Positions 1 through 11,101 of a stretch of 64,000 nt of DNA are shown piece by piece. Within the stretch, counting starts at the first letter, position 1. The number at the start of each line of letters is the position of its first letter. The notes below the pieces were generated by a model, which saw only the letters and a program-made list of their open reading frames with translations, was not told the DNA's origin and did not search any database. The position numbers were made by a program, and so were the translations under genes. This stretch comes from Macrolepiota albuminosa (taxonomy: Eukaryota; Basidiomycota; Agaricomycetes; Agaricales; Agaricaceae): contig JAMWFC010000029.1 in NCBI GenBank assembly GCA_027475525.1, positions 806,001-870,000 of the forward strand, in the 5' to 3' direction.

Positions 1-987
1 AGACCAAATTATGATTTCAGAGTACTACAATTGTCAGGCCATCAGTAAGTTGGAAACAGAGGCTATGAGAGAGTCTTCAGGCTTCTGGAATGGATTGGCA
101 GTCATGTTGTCTATATCATAGTTGAGGAGGTCATTCTTAGGTGCAGGCTTCTGGTGGCCCTGCCTAAAGCAGGAAGTTATTATAGTCCTGTAGCAGAGAC
201 AGTGTGAGAGTGGGGTCAATAGTTTGACTTATTATAGATTCTTTAGGCTCAGAAAAAGCCTTATTATTAGATGGATAGTGGCTTGTCCACAGTTCATGGG
301 CATAAATGTCTTGCCTAATGAGGAGGTACATTCCATTTTAGAATGCATCGTCAAAATCATGACAATTATCCTGCTGCTGCAGCAGCAGACATTGACAGTT
401 GCCAATGATGGCCTTGTGCCATCTATTCTACTCAGTGAATGACTGGGGAGTCTCATACTGATTGAGGTATTGGGGCCTCTCATTGTCAATTTCTGCAGCT
501 TTTCACTATATGTAGTTGGTAGTCAGTGAAGAACATGTGGGCCAAGAAAGTGACCCTATAGATATATATGTAGTTAGTCTAGCTGACCAGAATCTTGTTG
601 TGAATAAGAGTGCATAACATGTCCAGATGGTGAAAATAGAGGAGAACTCCTCTGAGATGTTGACAGGCTGAGCCTCAAAAGTGGGTTCTCAGAATTGGAG
701 GGACACAAATGGCTTCTCTGTAACTGCTTTCTAGTCAGTGATGGCCTCTTTGCAGAGATCTGGCTGCATGAATACATATACCAGGTGCCTACACACCATG
801 GACTTGGAGGGGTGGCTAGTACAAATAACATAAACAAGTGCAAACCCAAAAAGGCTGCATCAATAAATGTGCATGGCATAGTCTATGGCCAGACCAGTCT
901 ACATGTTGGGCATCCTAGGATGCCCATATAATAGGGCATAGGAGCCTGAATAGTCCAAAGCAAATGGCTGCTTTGAATCAGGGGGAT
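1..987. other. AT-rich decayed sequence, no gene recognised
   Basis: Short interrupted reading frames on both strands and no motif I can name. A CTG/CAG-rich stretch sits near 370-390. This is the left half of the sequence into which chromovirus copy A1 inserted; the right half resumes at 10029. Probably an old transposon or intergenic remnant. Confidence 0.5.
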
Positions 988-1823
988 TGTCATGACCCCT
1001 CCCCTCCGGGCCCACTCCGGGACACCTCCGGAACACCATCCGGGACCCTCCCTCCGACCCCACAGGACACGCCCCGCCATCACAACTGCCGACACCGCCA
1101 TCATGCGCATCAAGGACTGCCATCAGCCGCCACCAGCCCCGATCAATGATCGGATCACACAACTCGCTCCCAGTCATCACGCATCACGCATCCCAACCCC
1201 CTCCGTGCCAATTGATCGTGCACTCCACACGCGCGATCCAGGTATACAGTCCCTGCCCACTACTCAATGACTCCTGGAACCCATCCCAGACACCCCGGAA
1301 CCCCGAGACCTGGTCCCGTAGTACTTATAGCATAGTTCCCTGTTGTATTCGCCAGTCTTGATATTACACTGCTTATACTGTTTTCACTTGGTTACTTGAA
1401 TTGTTGCGTGCCCTCTATTTGACTGGTACACGTTGACTGGCATGCTTGACTGGCACGCTTGAATACTCGCGTGCTCTAAGATTGGTATGCCCTTTGCGAC
1501 TTTAATTTACTAACTTGGTCTCATCTTAGAACCTCCGGTTCACGACTCGACCCCCACCCGAACTCCCCAGCTGCGACTTTAATTTACTAACTTGGTCTCA
1601 TCTTAGAACCTCCGGTTCACGACTCGACCCCCACCCGAACTCCCCAGCTACCTACCCCCCAAAACCCCCGGACCAAGTCCCCTCTCCCGGGACTCCCCTG
1701 TCCACGTCTTGAACCCCGGAGTCCTAGCCCCGGAGTTCCAGACACCCGAGTATCCGTGGGTCAAGTCCGCATTGTAAGGGCGATTGCTTTCCCGGAAAGC
1801 CCCCGACTCAGCGGAACCTGACA
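988..1823 (+). repeat. 5' LTR of chromovirus A1
   Basis: 836 bp, from TGTCATGACC to CCTGACA. It contains a perfect 77-bp tandem duplication (1496-1572 and 1573-1649). Removing one copy gives 759 bp; the 3' LTR (530 bp) then equals this minus a single 229-bp deletion of the part matching 1145-1373. The arithmetic closes exactly. Confidence 0.93.
1325..1366 (+). promoter_or_regulatory. Predicted LTR core promoter and transcript 5' end
   Basis: TTATAG at 1325-1330 lies about 27 nt upstream of AGTCTTGATATTA (1354-1366). That 13-mer is the exact reverse complement of the PBS at 1824-1836, so by analogy with Tf1-type self-priming the transcript should start at or near 1354. TATA spacing fits. The 3' LTR of this copy has lost the whole segment. 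Confidence 0.6.
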
Positions 1824-1836
1824 TAATATCAAGACT
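1824..1836 (+). other. Primer-binding site, self-priming type (A1)
   Basis: TAATATCAAGACT starts directly after the 5' LTR and is a 13-nt perfect complement of LTR bases 1354-1366. I see no tRNA-type TGG start. This matches the arrangement known from Tf1/sushi chromoviruses, where the transcript 5' end folds back as primer. Confidence 0.7.
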
Positions 1837-1856
1837 CCCTCCTTACACCGTTCTTG

Positions 1857-4854
1857 ATGGCTACGTATACTCACACTTACTACCCCACAGGATACCAGAC
1901 CGACCCCTACGGGCGCCTGGTACCCGAGCACTATTCCGCACAGACCCCCCGCCCCGTCTATCCACCCCTCCCATACGAACCTCCCTACCTCCACCGCCAC
2001 TGGGCCCCCAACCCATCTCTCTATGATCTGGGGCCCTCAGCCAGCTGGGCCCCTCCGCCCAACTTAGCCATGGCACGACCCGTGGAGGTCCCCTCGTACC
2101 GGAGCATCCCCGGGGGCCTGCCGGAGACCCCGCCAGTACCCAGTGGGCCTTGCCCGATTCCCCCCAGCGAGGGCCCCTTTGCACCCACCCTCTACTACGG
2201 CTACCAGCGCCCCGTTCCCCAACCCTGAGAGCCCCGAGGACCCTCCTACCCCGACTACCCCCCTCGTCACTACCTGGCCGCCGCTCCACCCGCTCGAACC
2301 CCTCCCTCGCCAATGGGGCGACAATGCCTCAAGGAGTATGAACGGCAACAGGACAAAGTACTCCGCTCACTCAGGATTACGCCGGAGGACTTCGCTCAAC
2401 GGACAAGGGTGCTGCTCACGGAGTTCGGGCACGACGACTTCGAAGGCACTCCGGAGGAATGGGCTCATTGCTTGGTCGAATTCGGGGATCGCCTCACACA
2501 AGGAGAACTACCGGAGCAAACTATGGTAAAGTATAGGTGCAATACAATCCTCCGAAAAGAATTGCAGCAGCTGCTTGATGAAGTCCACGCGTCCCCCTGC
2601 CCTCGACCCCTCAACGACCCCGCAGACCCAGGTCGCTCGATTCACGTTCGACGGGAACCCCCGGAGCCGGCCCCAGCAGCTCCGACAGCCCCCACGGACT
2701 CCACTCTGGAGCAACAACAACGGGAAGAGCGACAAAACGCCTCAGCCATATTGCGGTCCCTCAACCCGACTGAAGGCCTCTTCGATCAACCCGCTGCCCG
2801 CACGGTAGGCTTGTCAACTCGCTGTAGAGCTAACTCCGTTCCTAGCACCTTCGAGACCTGGGGACAGCCCCAGAGACCCCTGGAACCGCTCCCGTGGATA
2901 GACAACGCCCGACCCCCGGCCCCGGCGAACCCCGGTAGACCCTGCGCGGACACCCCTAGCACGGACAACACGCTGTGCTACATCGACGAGCTCACGCCCC
3001 GGCGAACCCCGGTAGACCCTGCGCGGACACCCCTAGCACGGACAACACGCTGTGCTACATCGACGAGCTCACGCATGGCAACAACGAACCACATCCTGCA
3101 CCCGGAGCTCACGCATGGCAACAACGAACCACGTCCCGTGCCCGTGCCCGTTCCGGTACCGCCCCCTACGTCAGCCCTGGCCCCTCCGGAACACAACTTC
3201 CGCCGCGACCCCCCGCCCCACTTCGATCTGCGGAACCCCCCACGGCCTCCGATGCAAGCGCGACTTTCCCAGGTTGAACGTCCCCCACGCAACCCGGCAC
3301 CCGACCCGGCACCTGGCCCCCCTCAGATCGACCCGACATCACCAAATCCTCCCCGACCACCTCCGCCACCTCCGGCTGAACCTCAAGGACGACCCCCAGG
3401 CCCCCCACCTCCGCCAGTCCCTGCGTGGAGACCTGGGCCTCCCCCTGGCAGGAACGAACCCCCCTGGGACAACGGACCTCCCGGGCGCAGACCTCCAGGT
3501 GAGCCACCCGGAGGAGGCCCTCCAGGCAGGTGGGGTCCCACCCTCGGTGCTTTTCCTCCACAAGGAGGGGGGGGTAATCATTACTACTACTACTACAATG
3601 CTGGCCCTCCCCCCCGCAACACTGCTGGACCGGACGACGCTCGCGATGCCCTCACCCGTGAAGGACATCTGGACATTCAGAAACCCGATGCATTCATGGG
3701 CCGGGACCCCCAAAAATGGCGTACATTCCTCACTCAGTGTCTCAATACGTTTCAGGCGAAACCACAACCACTCACGTTTCAGGTTGACAGCTCCTGGGTG
3801 GCCTTCGCCGCCTCGTACCTCCAGGGGATCGCCTTCGACCACTACACAGCGCTCATCCAATTCGACCCCAACAACCTGGCACTCTCCCACTGGCAGGCCT
3901 TCGTCAACGAATTCTCCAGGAAATTCAGGATCTACGACACCGTGGCCGAGGCCGAGGACAACCTCTTCAACCTCTGGATGTGCTCTGAAGAACGATTCAC
4001 TACCTTCATCGTACGTTTTGAAAAGGAAGCTTACGAGACAGGTTGGAACTACAGCGCCCTCCAGTACGCCCTCCGCCGTGCCCTGCCGCAACGTATCAAG
4101 GACGTCCTCCGACTCGCCCCAAAACAACCCTTCTACGACGGATACAAGGCCCTCGTCATGCAGATCGACCAATCAAGGACGTCCTCCGACTCGCCCCAAA
4201 ACAACCCTTCTACGACGGATACAAGGCCCTCGTCATGCAGATCGACCAATGCTACTGGGAAGACCGCAGCGAGTACTCGAACTCCCGACCCCCCTGTACA
4301 AGGCCCTCGTCATGCAGATCGACCAATGCTACTGGGAAGACCGCAGCGAGTACTCGAACTCCCGACCCCCCTGGAACCCTAGGGGAGAACCCCCTTGGCC
4401 CTCCGGCGAAACCCCCAACCCTCAAAGTCGAAACCCCGGTTCCCCCACGTTCCCTGGCGGCCAGCCCCCGGTGAGTCACAGCCCGCCCAATGCTAACCCC
4501 AGCAGCGGCGTCCGCCCCCAGGCCCAACTCAACGCCGCCGTGGCTGCCCACGACCCGGGCGACGCGCCAAGCCCCGAGGAATCTCTGGAAGACCCCGAAG
4601 ACTTTGACTTCGACGACGAATGGGACAAGGAGGCCCTCCGGGCCAACCGGCTTCAAAAGAAGGGACGACCCTGGATCAAAGTCCCGACGGATGTGCAGGA
4701 ACGACGGAGAAGGGAGGGTGTCTGCATACTCTGTGGTAAGAAAGACCATTTCATCTCTGAGTGCCCCAAACGACAGTTCATGGGACGTGCCACCTGGACC
4801 TTTGAAGGGGAGGACGCCACCTACGAGTATTCGGAAAACGACCTGGCAATTTAG
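1857..4854 (+). pseudogene. gag of chromovirus A1 (interrupted)
   Basis: The structural capsid/nucleocapsid protein. An N-terminal Tyr/Pro-rich segment runs from ATG 1857 to an in-frame TGA at 2226-2228; the frame reopens without a shift into the main Gag (ATG 2313). Then come an Arg/Glu-rich part, a long Pro-rich region (about 3160-3600), a capsid-like region of the Retrotrans_gag type (about 3640-4170) and a zinc knuckle C-X2-C-X4-H-X4-C near 4723-4764, ending at TAG 4854. Two 77-bp duplications (4095/4172 and 4220/4297) put the zinc knuckle out of frame with the capsid; together they add 154 bp, and collapsing both rejoins the frames. A further 77-bp and a 40-bp duplication (2920/2997; 3065/3105) together keep frame. 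Frame status is therefore uncertain because of likely assembly error. Confidence 0.8.
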
Positions 4855-4881
4855 ACCCGGAAGATGCCCTAAATCGCGGAA

Positions 4882-7800
4882 TTGACCCCGACGTCTTCTC
4901 CGCCCCAGTCTCACATCTTTGCTCTACGACACTCATACAGGACACCCTCACGGCTTACCTACCCTCCCACTCCTCGCACTCCCTCCTCCTCAAAACCCGC
5001 CTCAGACACTCATACAGGACACCCTCACGGCTTACCTACCCTCCCACTCCTCGCACTCCCTCCTCCTCAAAACCCGCCTCACCCCCTCTGGAACCCCCTC
5101 AACACCCTCGTTGACAGTGGCGCCACCGACAACTTCATCGATGAAGCATGGTCTACCTTCGCCCCGGAACCCGCCCAGCGACTCCCGGTCCCGGTACGGC
5201 TCTGCCTCTTCGACGGAGACGCCTCTACGGCAGGGGACATCACTCATTTTGTGCGTATGCCCGTTACTTTCGCCAACGGACAGACTCACACCCTCCGGAT
5301 GTTGATAACCAAACTCCACCCTTCCGCACCCCTGGTTCTAGGGCTCCCGTGGCTCCGAGACACCAACCCCCGCATCGATTGGCGACATCTTACCCTCCGC
5401 CTGACCCGGGACCCGACGCCCGACAACCAGCAACTCCCCTTCAACATCCCCCACTCCCCAAACCCTACCCCGAAGGACGGGCCTCCACCACCCCCCGGGC
5501 TCCAGTCCCGCTCGTCCCGATCCTTCGTCATCAATGCCAGGCTGGACGGCGCCCCAGGACCCATATCGGCCCTCATCGACAGCGGGGCCACCAGAGTTTT
5601 CATCAGCAACACTCTCAACCTCCCCCACAACCTCCTCGACCAGCCCCTCCGCCTGCAACGCCTTGATGGCACCTCCTCCTCTTCCGGCCCCATCCAGAGG
5701 TCTCACTCGGGACGCGTAACCCTGGACAACGACTACAAGTTCACCTCCGACTTCCTGGTCATGCGACTTCACGAATCGACTCTGATGGTGCTGGGACTAC
5801 CCTGGCTGCACGACACAAACTCCGACATCGATTGGAAGACGCTCACTATGACCTTCCTGGGACCTGAAGACCACCCCTCGACCGCTGTGCACCTCTGGGC
5901 CCTAGGAAGCGACCCGACGCCCGACACCCCCGGGACGACTGCCGTGCCCCCATGCATGCACCACCCGCGCCTGTCTGAGACTGCAAGGCCCCCGATCGAC
6001 CCCCAAACATTCCTTGGAACAAGTACAAAGGGCCAAACTACCCCTGCCGGTCTCAGACACACGTCACACCCGCTCCGACCAATGCTCCCGTGACCCCAAT
6101 CGACCCAAGCGCACTCGACATTAGGATCATTGGGGCCACCCCCTTCGCCCACCTCATGAGGGATGGAACTCCCATGTTTCAGCTACACACCTCGCCCTCT
6201 CTCCCGAAAGAACATCTACGAGGAGACGCTATTCCCCCGGAAAAGAAAACCAAGGAGCAAATCCTCTGAGAAGTAGTTCCTCCGGAGTATCACGAGTTCG
6301 CTGACGTATTCTCCGAAGGAGACGCCAAGGAGATCCCCCCTCACCGCCCCTATGATCACACCATCGACTTCGAGGAAGGAGCCACCCCCCCTTTCGGCAA
6401 GGTATACAACATGTCAGAGGTCGAACTCCAGGCCCTCAAGGACTACCTCGACGAAATGCTCAGTGAGGGATTCATCTGACCCTCCGTCTCCGCCGATGGA
6501 GCCCCGGTTCTATTTGCCAAGAAGAAGGACGGCTCGCTCCGACTCTGTGTCAACTACCGGGGACTCAATAAGATCACCAAGAAGAACCGCTACCCGCTCC
6601 TGCTCATCGGTGATCTGGTCGACCAACTCCGCAGTGCCAAGGTCTACACGAAAATTGACCTCTGCTCCGGTTACAACAACGTCCGCATTGCCCCAGGACA
6701 CGAGTGGAAAACTGCGTTCCGCACGCAGTATGGTCTGTTTGAGTACCTTGTAATGCCCTTCGGAATGACTAACTCCCCCGCCACGTTCCAATACTTCATG
6801 AACGACATTTTCCACGACATGAGCGACGTCTTCGTGATTGTCTACCTGGACGACATCCTCATTTATTCCGACTCACCGGAGGACCACCAGAAACATGTCC
6901 GGCAAGTCCTCAAACGCCTCCGGGAGCACAACCTCCATGCCAAGCCCGAGAAGTGTTCATTCCATACGGAAGAGGTTGAGTATTTTGGTGTCATAGTATT
7001 CCCGAATGGCGTTTGCATGGACCCCCACAAGGTCAAGGCCATCGTCAACTGGCCGCAGCCCCGGAACGTCAAGAAAGTACAATCCTTCTTGGGTTTCGCT
7101 AACTTCTACCGGAGGTTCATAGATAACTACTCTGGTATCACGAAACTCCTCAACCGGCTCACGCACAAGAACGTTGCCTGGAACTGGGACAGTAAGTGCC
7201 AGAGTGTCTTTAACCTGCTCAAGGAGGCTTTCACGGCCGCCCCCGTACTCCAGCACTACGACCCGGCCCTGCCGATTATCCTGGAGTGCGATGCCTCCGA
7301 CTATGCCATCGCCGGGATTTTCTCGCAGATGGAACCGCCCGGGACGACTCGGAGCTAAGCTGGATGCCCTCACCCGTTGACCGGATGTCTATCCCAAGAA
7401 GTTGTTTGAGGCGGAACGCAATGTGTTCAATCATCACGTGGGTACTGATCTTAAACGATGAAGGGACCCTGAGCCAGATCCACCGCGCCCCCCGAGACAA
7501 GTACTTCACCGACCACGACCCCCGCAACCCTCCCGACAGAACCGACCAGGACCCCGCCTTCTTCTTGTCCCCCAACGAAAAACTCCTCCTCTGGAACGGC
7601 CGCATCTACGTCCTGGATCACACCCGACTCCGCTACGACGTCCTTTGTCAACACCACGACCATAAGCTCCGGGGACACCCTGGAATACGTAAGACCCTCC
7701 AGCTTATCTCCCGGACTTACTTTTGCAACACCACGACCATAAGCTCCGGGGACACCCTGGAATACGTAAGACCCTCCAGCTTATCTCCCGGACTTACTTT

Positions 7801-7950
7801 TGGCCAGAGTTGAAGAAGGATGTGACCCGCTACATTCAATCATGCGAACCCTGCCTCCGGGCCAAGGTCCCCTGACACCGACCATACGGACTCCTGAAAC
7901 TCCTGCTGGTCGGACGACGCCCCTGGTCCTCCATATCCCTGGACAGAGCT
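4882..7950 (+). pseudogene. pol of chromovirus A1: tandem protease, RT, partial RNase H, partial integrase
   Basis: Polyprotein remnant. Two retropepsin-like motifs DSGAT start at 5113 and 5578, in the same frame and each followed by a V/M-LGLPWL-type second motif. RT follows, with the palm motif YLDD near 6845-6856, then the start of RNase H up to about 7340. The rest of RNase H is deleted and the frame resumes at about 7440 with the linker and the integrase HHCC zinc-binding region (HHDHK... near 7650, C-X2-C near 7845). The integrase core is lost at about 7945, where sequence jumps into the antisense gene. Stops near 6091, 6268, 6477 and 7377 and a 77-bp duplication (7649/7726) interrupt it. 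Inactive. Confidence 0.85.
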
Positions 7951-9372
7951 GACAATGCTCCCGAGCCCAGCCTGGGGATATCAGTACCGACCCAACCACG
8001 AGAAAAGGAGTACTCACTAACAGAGGCCATACACCCAATTACCACATCCCGGCGCAGAACCTCGACCAACCCCGGAGGGTCTTGCCCAGGGAGCCCAACC
8101 CCTTGCTCCAGCCTGGCCCCCATGGCGTCCAGCCGGGCCTCGGCCTCCCTCCGTGCCATCCTCGCCTCCCCCAACTCCCGGAGGGCCACCTCGCGATCCT
8201 CCTCCAACCCCCGCTGGAGCGCTGCCTCCTCCCTCACCCCCTCCTCACATTCCTCCCTCTCCCGGTCTGCCTGCTCCAAACGCGCCTGCAGTTCCCTCAC
8301 CTCGGCGCTCAACGGTCGCCCAGATAGTGGGTAGAATACCGCCGGGGAAACGTGTGCTGGGGAGGCCGGGAATGGGGTCTGCACGGGCAGACGCGCCCTC
8401 TTGGAGGGGCCCAGGGAGGGACTGGGCGACGCCTGCCGCTTCCCCTTGTCCAGGTGCCCCCCCTGCCCCTGGGTGCCGGACTGAGGAGCCCGGCACGTGA
8501 TCAGCACCACAGGCCGGCCCCGGCCTCCCACCCAGGCGACCTCCCGCTGGGCGCCTCCACAGGCGCTGCGGGCACCCTCCCTACCGGCTCCACCACCTCC
8601 CCCACCGGCTCCGCCACCCAGTCCCACTCCTCGACCCCCATCCTCCGGGTAACCTCCCCTAGCGGCCATCCCTGCTTCTGGGCGACACAACACGCCTTCC
8701 ACAGCGCCAACACGGAACAACGTTCGTGGTTGAGGCGGCAAGCCTCACACACAGCCATATCCCGGCGGGACGAGGGGCCCGGAACTTCGAACAAGCAAAG
8801 CACGCCTCGACGAGCGCAGTGCAAGCACTACACCGGAGTCAGCAAGAAGGATCAGAGGTAGGAAAACGACTCACCGGTCCGTTGTTCATGCACCAGGTGT
8901 GGGTAGGCAGACCCCGGAGCCTCTCCAGGGCCTCCACAAACAGATCCTGTGTCGCGTCCGCCCACGCAACGTGTTGACTCTCCGGGACCTCCGACACGGT
9001 CCCTATCTCCATCCCGGAACGACGAAAGCGGGGGGCAGGCAGTCTAGGACGGGGAGGGGGCTGTGGACGGGGAGGGCGGACAGTCATGCACGCGAAGGTC
9101 GGCGCAGGGCAACTGGAACCCGTCCTGGGAACGGACTCCGGGAGCCGGCTGGGACCCGCCTCCGGGGCAGTGGTGTTGTGTTGTTCTGAAAAAGGAAGGT
9201 CAGTAGCGACAAGCGAGCGGCGCAGTAACCACTCACGTTGTTGCATGAGCGCCGCCACATGCTCCCAGTCTTGGCGGGCTCGGTACCGCGCGTCCCGGGC
9301 TTCCCAGGCCATGAGGGGCGCGACCTCATTGGTTTGCGGGGGCGTCGGGGAATGGGTTGGCGTACGCGACAT
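7951..9372 (-). pseudogene. Antisense gene of chromovirus A1: Zn2Cys6-like/coiled-coil protein (3' end lost)
   Basis: Runs opposite to pol, start ATG at 9372-9370. Predicted introns on the minus strand: 9236-9186 (51 nt, GTGAGT...CAG) and 8874-8828 (47 nt, GTGAGT...TAG), plus a third near 7970-8020. Splicing intron 2 joins a Pro-rich N-terminal part to CLHCARRGVLC, giving C-X2-C-X6-C-X15-C-X2-C-X6-C, close to the fungal Zn2Cys6 pattern but with a long central loop. Downstream are KGKRQ and KRARLP basic segments and a coiled coil rich in E, R and L (about 8300-8080). The last exon is removed by the deletion that also took the integrase core, and a frame change lies near 8520. Exons 1-2 are open here, unlike in copy A2. 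Function unknown; a DNA-binding or regulatory role is inference. Confidence 0.6.
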
Positions 9373-9486
9373 GTTTGAACTTGACGGTAAAATTTTTTTC
9401 GATACGTGGCAAGTCAGGTGCTGGATTCCACGGTCGAACCCCGGTCCGAACCACCGGCTACGCACACCTCGGAGGGTCTCGGCGCT

Positions 9487-9498
9487 GAGGGGGGGTGA
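9487..9498 (+). other. Polypurine tract (A1)
   Basis: GAGGGGGGGTGA directly before the 3' LTR, the usual place for the plus-strand primer of LTR elements. Confidence 0.7.
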
Positions 9499-10028
9499 TG
9501 TCACGACCCCTCCCTTCCGGGCCCACCCCGGGACACCCCCGGAACACCATCCGGGACCCTCCCTCCGACCCCACAGGACACGCCCCGCCATCACAACCGC
9601 TGACACCGCCATCATGCGCATCAAGGACCGCCATCAGCCACCACCAGCCCCGATCTATACTGTTTTCACTTGGTTACTTGAATTGTTGCGTGCCCTCTAT
9701 TTGACTGGTACACGTTGACTGGCACGCTTGACTGGCACGCTTGAATACTCGCGTGCTCTAAGATTGGTACGCCCTTCGCAACTTTAATTTACTAACTTGG
9801 TCTCGTCTTAGAACCTCCGGTTCATGACTCGACCCCCACCCGAACTCCCCAGCTACCTACCCCTCAAAACCCCCAGACCAAGTCCCCTCTCCCGGGACTC
9901 CCCTGTCCACGTCTTGAATCCCGAAGTCCTAGCCCCGGAGTTCCAGACACCCGAGTACCTGTGGGTCAAGTCCGCATTGTAAGGGCGATTGCTTTCCGGG
10001 AAAGCCCCCGACTCAGCGGAACCTGACA
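9499..10028 (+). repeat. 3' LTR of chromovirus A1, internally deleted
   Basis: 530 bp, TGTCACGACC to CCTGACA, followed by GGGAT. It lacks the segment matching 1145-1373 of the 5' LTR (229 bp), which holds the TATA-like box and the self-primer sequence. The two LTRs thus differ structurally; a deletion after insertion, or a chimeric assembly, could explain this. Confidence 0.92.
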
Positions 10029-10205
10029 GGGATTCATGCCTACATAAGTAATTCTCTTAAATCTGCAAAGGAACAATCATATGTAGGACTTGCTCCTACT
10101 CCTCAGAGCTTGCAAAAAGTACTGCAATTGTCCTATATTAGACTTCTCCAAGTAATTGGGACATTGTCCTGTCCCAGACAGTAGGATGACAATTGAGGAT
10201 CACTC
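10029..10205. other. Right flank of A1 insertion, no gene recognised
   Basis: AT-rich continuation of the sequence interrupted by A1 at 987. No conserved domain seen. Confidence 0.4.
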
Positions 10206-10722
10206 TGTAAAGGTAACCTCTAGAGGCTATGGCTCAGTCACACAGCTGACAGAGGGAGATCCAAAGTATATTAGAGTATATACTAACAATATCATAATAA
10301 CTACCACCTGGCAGAGGGAGATCCAAAGAAAATAAGTTTAGGGATTCTCTATGCCAGGTATATGCTTCTGGGGCCTCCAAATCATGGGAAACAACTGTAT
10401 AGTACAACAAAACCTTAAAAATTCAAAAATTACCTAAATAAATAACTGTACAAATAAAGCAGGAAAACTCCGGACTTTATAAGTCAGAAAGACAAGCTCT
10501 GGCTTATATAAGTAGTCTGGAAGTGGTGCTGAAGGGCCCACACTTGTCTGAATGATAGCTAAAGAATCAGAGCACTTCAAGGGCTGAGAATAGTCTTAAC
10601 AAATAGTGTTGAAAGAATAGAAACAGTAAAATAAGAGAATGACAAGAAAAATAAGAGAATGAATGAAAAGAGAGTGAAGAGATAAGGAGTGAAAGAAGGA
10701 AGAAATGAGAGGTTTCCTGACA
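10206..10722 (+). repeat. LTR-C, full-length solo copy
   Basis: 517 bp from TGTAAAGG to CCTGACA, the most complete copy of an AT-rich repeat also seen at 10757-11101, 14885-15291 plus 26364-26389, 42961-43385, 48228-48597 and 53133-53255. TG...CA ends and shared boundaries suggest a solo LTR. I see no clean 5-bp target duplication, and the parent element is not identified. Confidence 0.65.
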
Positions 10723-10756
10723 GTTCCCTCTATCATTGTGATGTGAATTTTTATTC

Positions 10757-11101
10757 AGACAAGTGTGGGCTCCTCAGCACCACTTTCAGACTACTTATAT
10801 AAGCCCAAGTTTGCCTTTCTAACTTCCAAAGTCTGAAGTTTTCCTGCCTTCTTTATACAGTTGTTTATTTAGGCAATTTTTGAGTTTTTAAGGTTTTGTT
10901 GTACTGTATGGTTGTTCTCATGCTTCAGAGGCTCCAGAAGCATCCAACCTGGCATAGGAAATCCCTAGACTTGTTCTCTTTGGATCTCTCTCTGCCAGAT
11001 GAGTAGTTATTATGATATTGTTAGTATATGCTCTAATATACTTTAGATCACCCTCTGTTAGCTGTGTGACTGAGCCATAGCCTCCAGAGGTTGCCCTTAC
11101 A
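10757..11101 (-). repeat. LTR-C fragment, inverted
   Basis: Reverse complement of the LTR-C copy at 10206-10722, with its 5' end at 11101 (reading TGTAAGGGCAACC on the minus strand) and its 3' end truncated. It lies in the integrase part of a decayed gypsy B element: the flank from 11102 on matches 50190-50330. Confidence 0.65.

Larger units (their letters stand above)
988..10028 (+). mobile_element. Ty3/gypsy chromovirus copy A1, defective
   Basis: LTR retrotransposon bounded by TGTCATGACC...CCTGACA and TGTCACGACC...CCTGACA. The 5-bp duplication GGGAT is at 983-987 and 10029-10033, so both boundaries are firm. Order: 5' LTR, self-complementary PBS, gag, tandem protease, RT, truncated RNase H, start of integrase, antisense gene, polypurine tract, 3' LTR. 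Compared with copy A2 at 15292-26363 it lacks about 270 bp of RNase H (near 7340), about 32 bp near 7440, and about 1.46 kb (near 7945) that would hold the integrase core and chromodomain. Nonsense codons include CGA-to-TGA changes near 6268, 6477 and 7377. Six 77-bp direct duplications inside it are probably assembly artefacts. Confidence 0.93.

Noticed and set aside
1496..1649. Genuine 77-bp enhancer-like repeat in the LTR
   Set aside because: The same 77-bp period occurs in unrelated sequences, and the 3' LTR lacks the second copy.
3065..3144. 40-bp duplication in A1 gag as part of the same artefact
   Set aside because: Wrong period; it may be real or a separate error. It keeps frame only together with the neighbouring 77-bp duplication, so I leave it undecided.
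7860..9300. Plus-strand Pro/Ser-rich frames at 7.9-9.3 kb and 23.8-24.8 kb as genes
   Set aside because: They are complements of the antisense gene; their low-complexity composition reflects the coiled-coil codons on the other strand.
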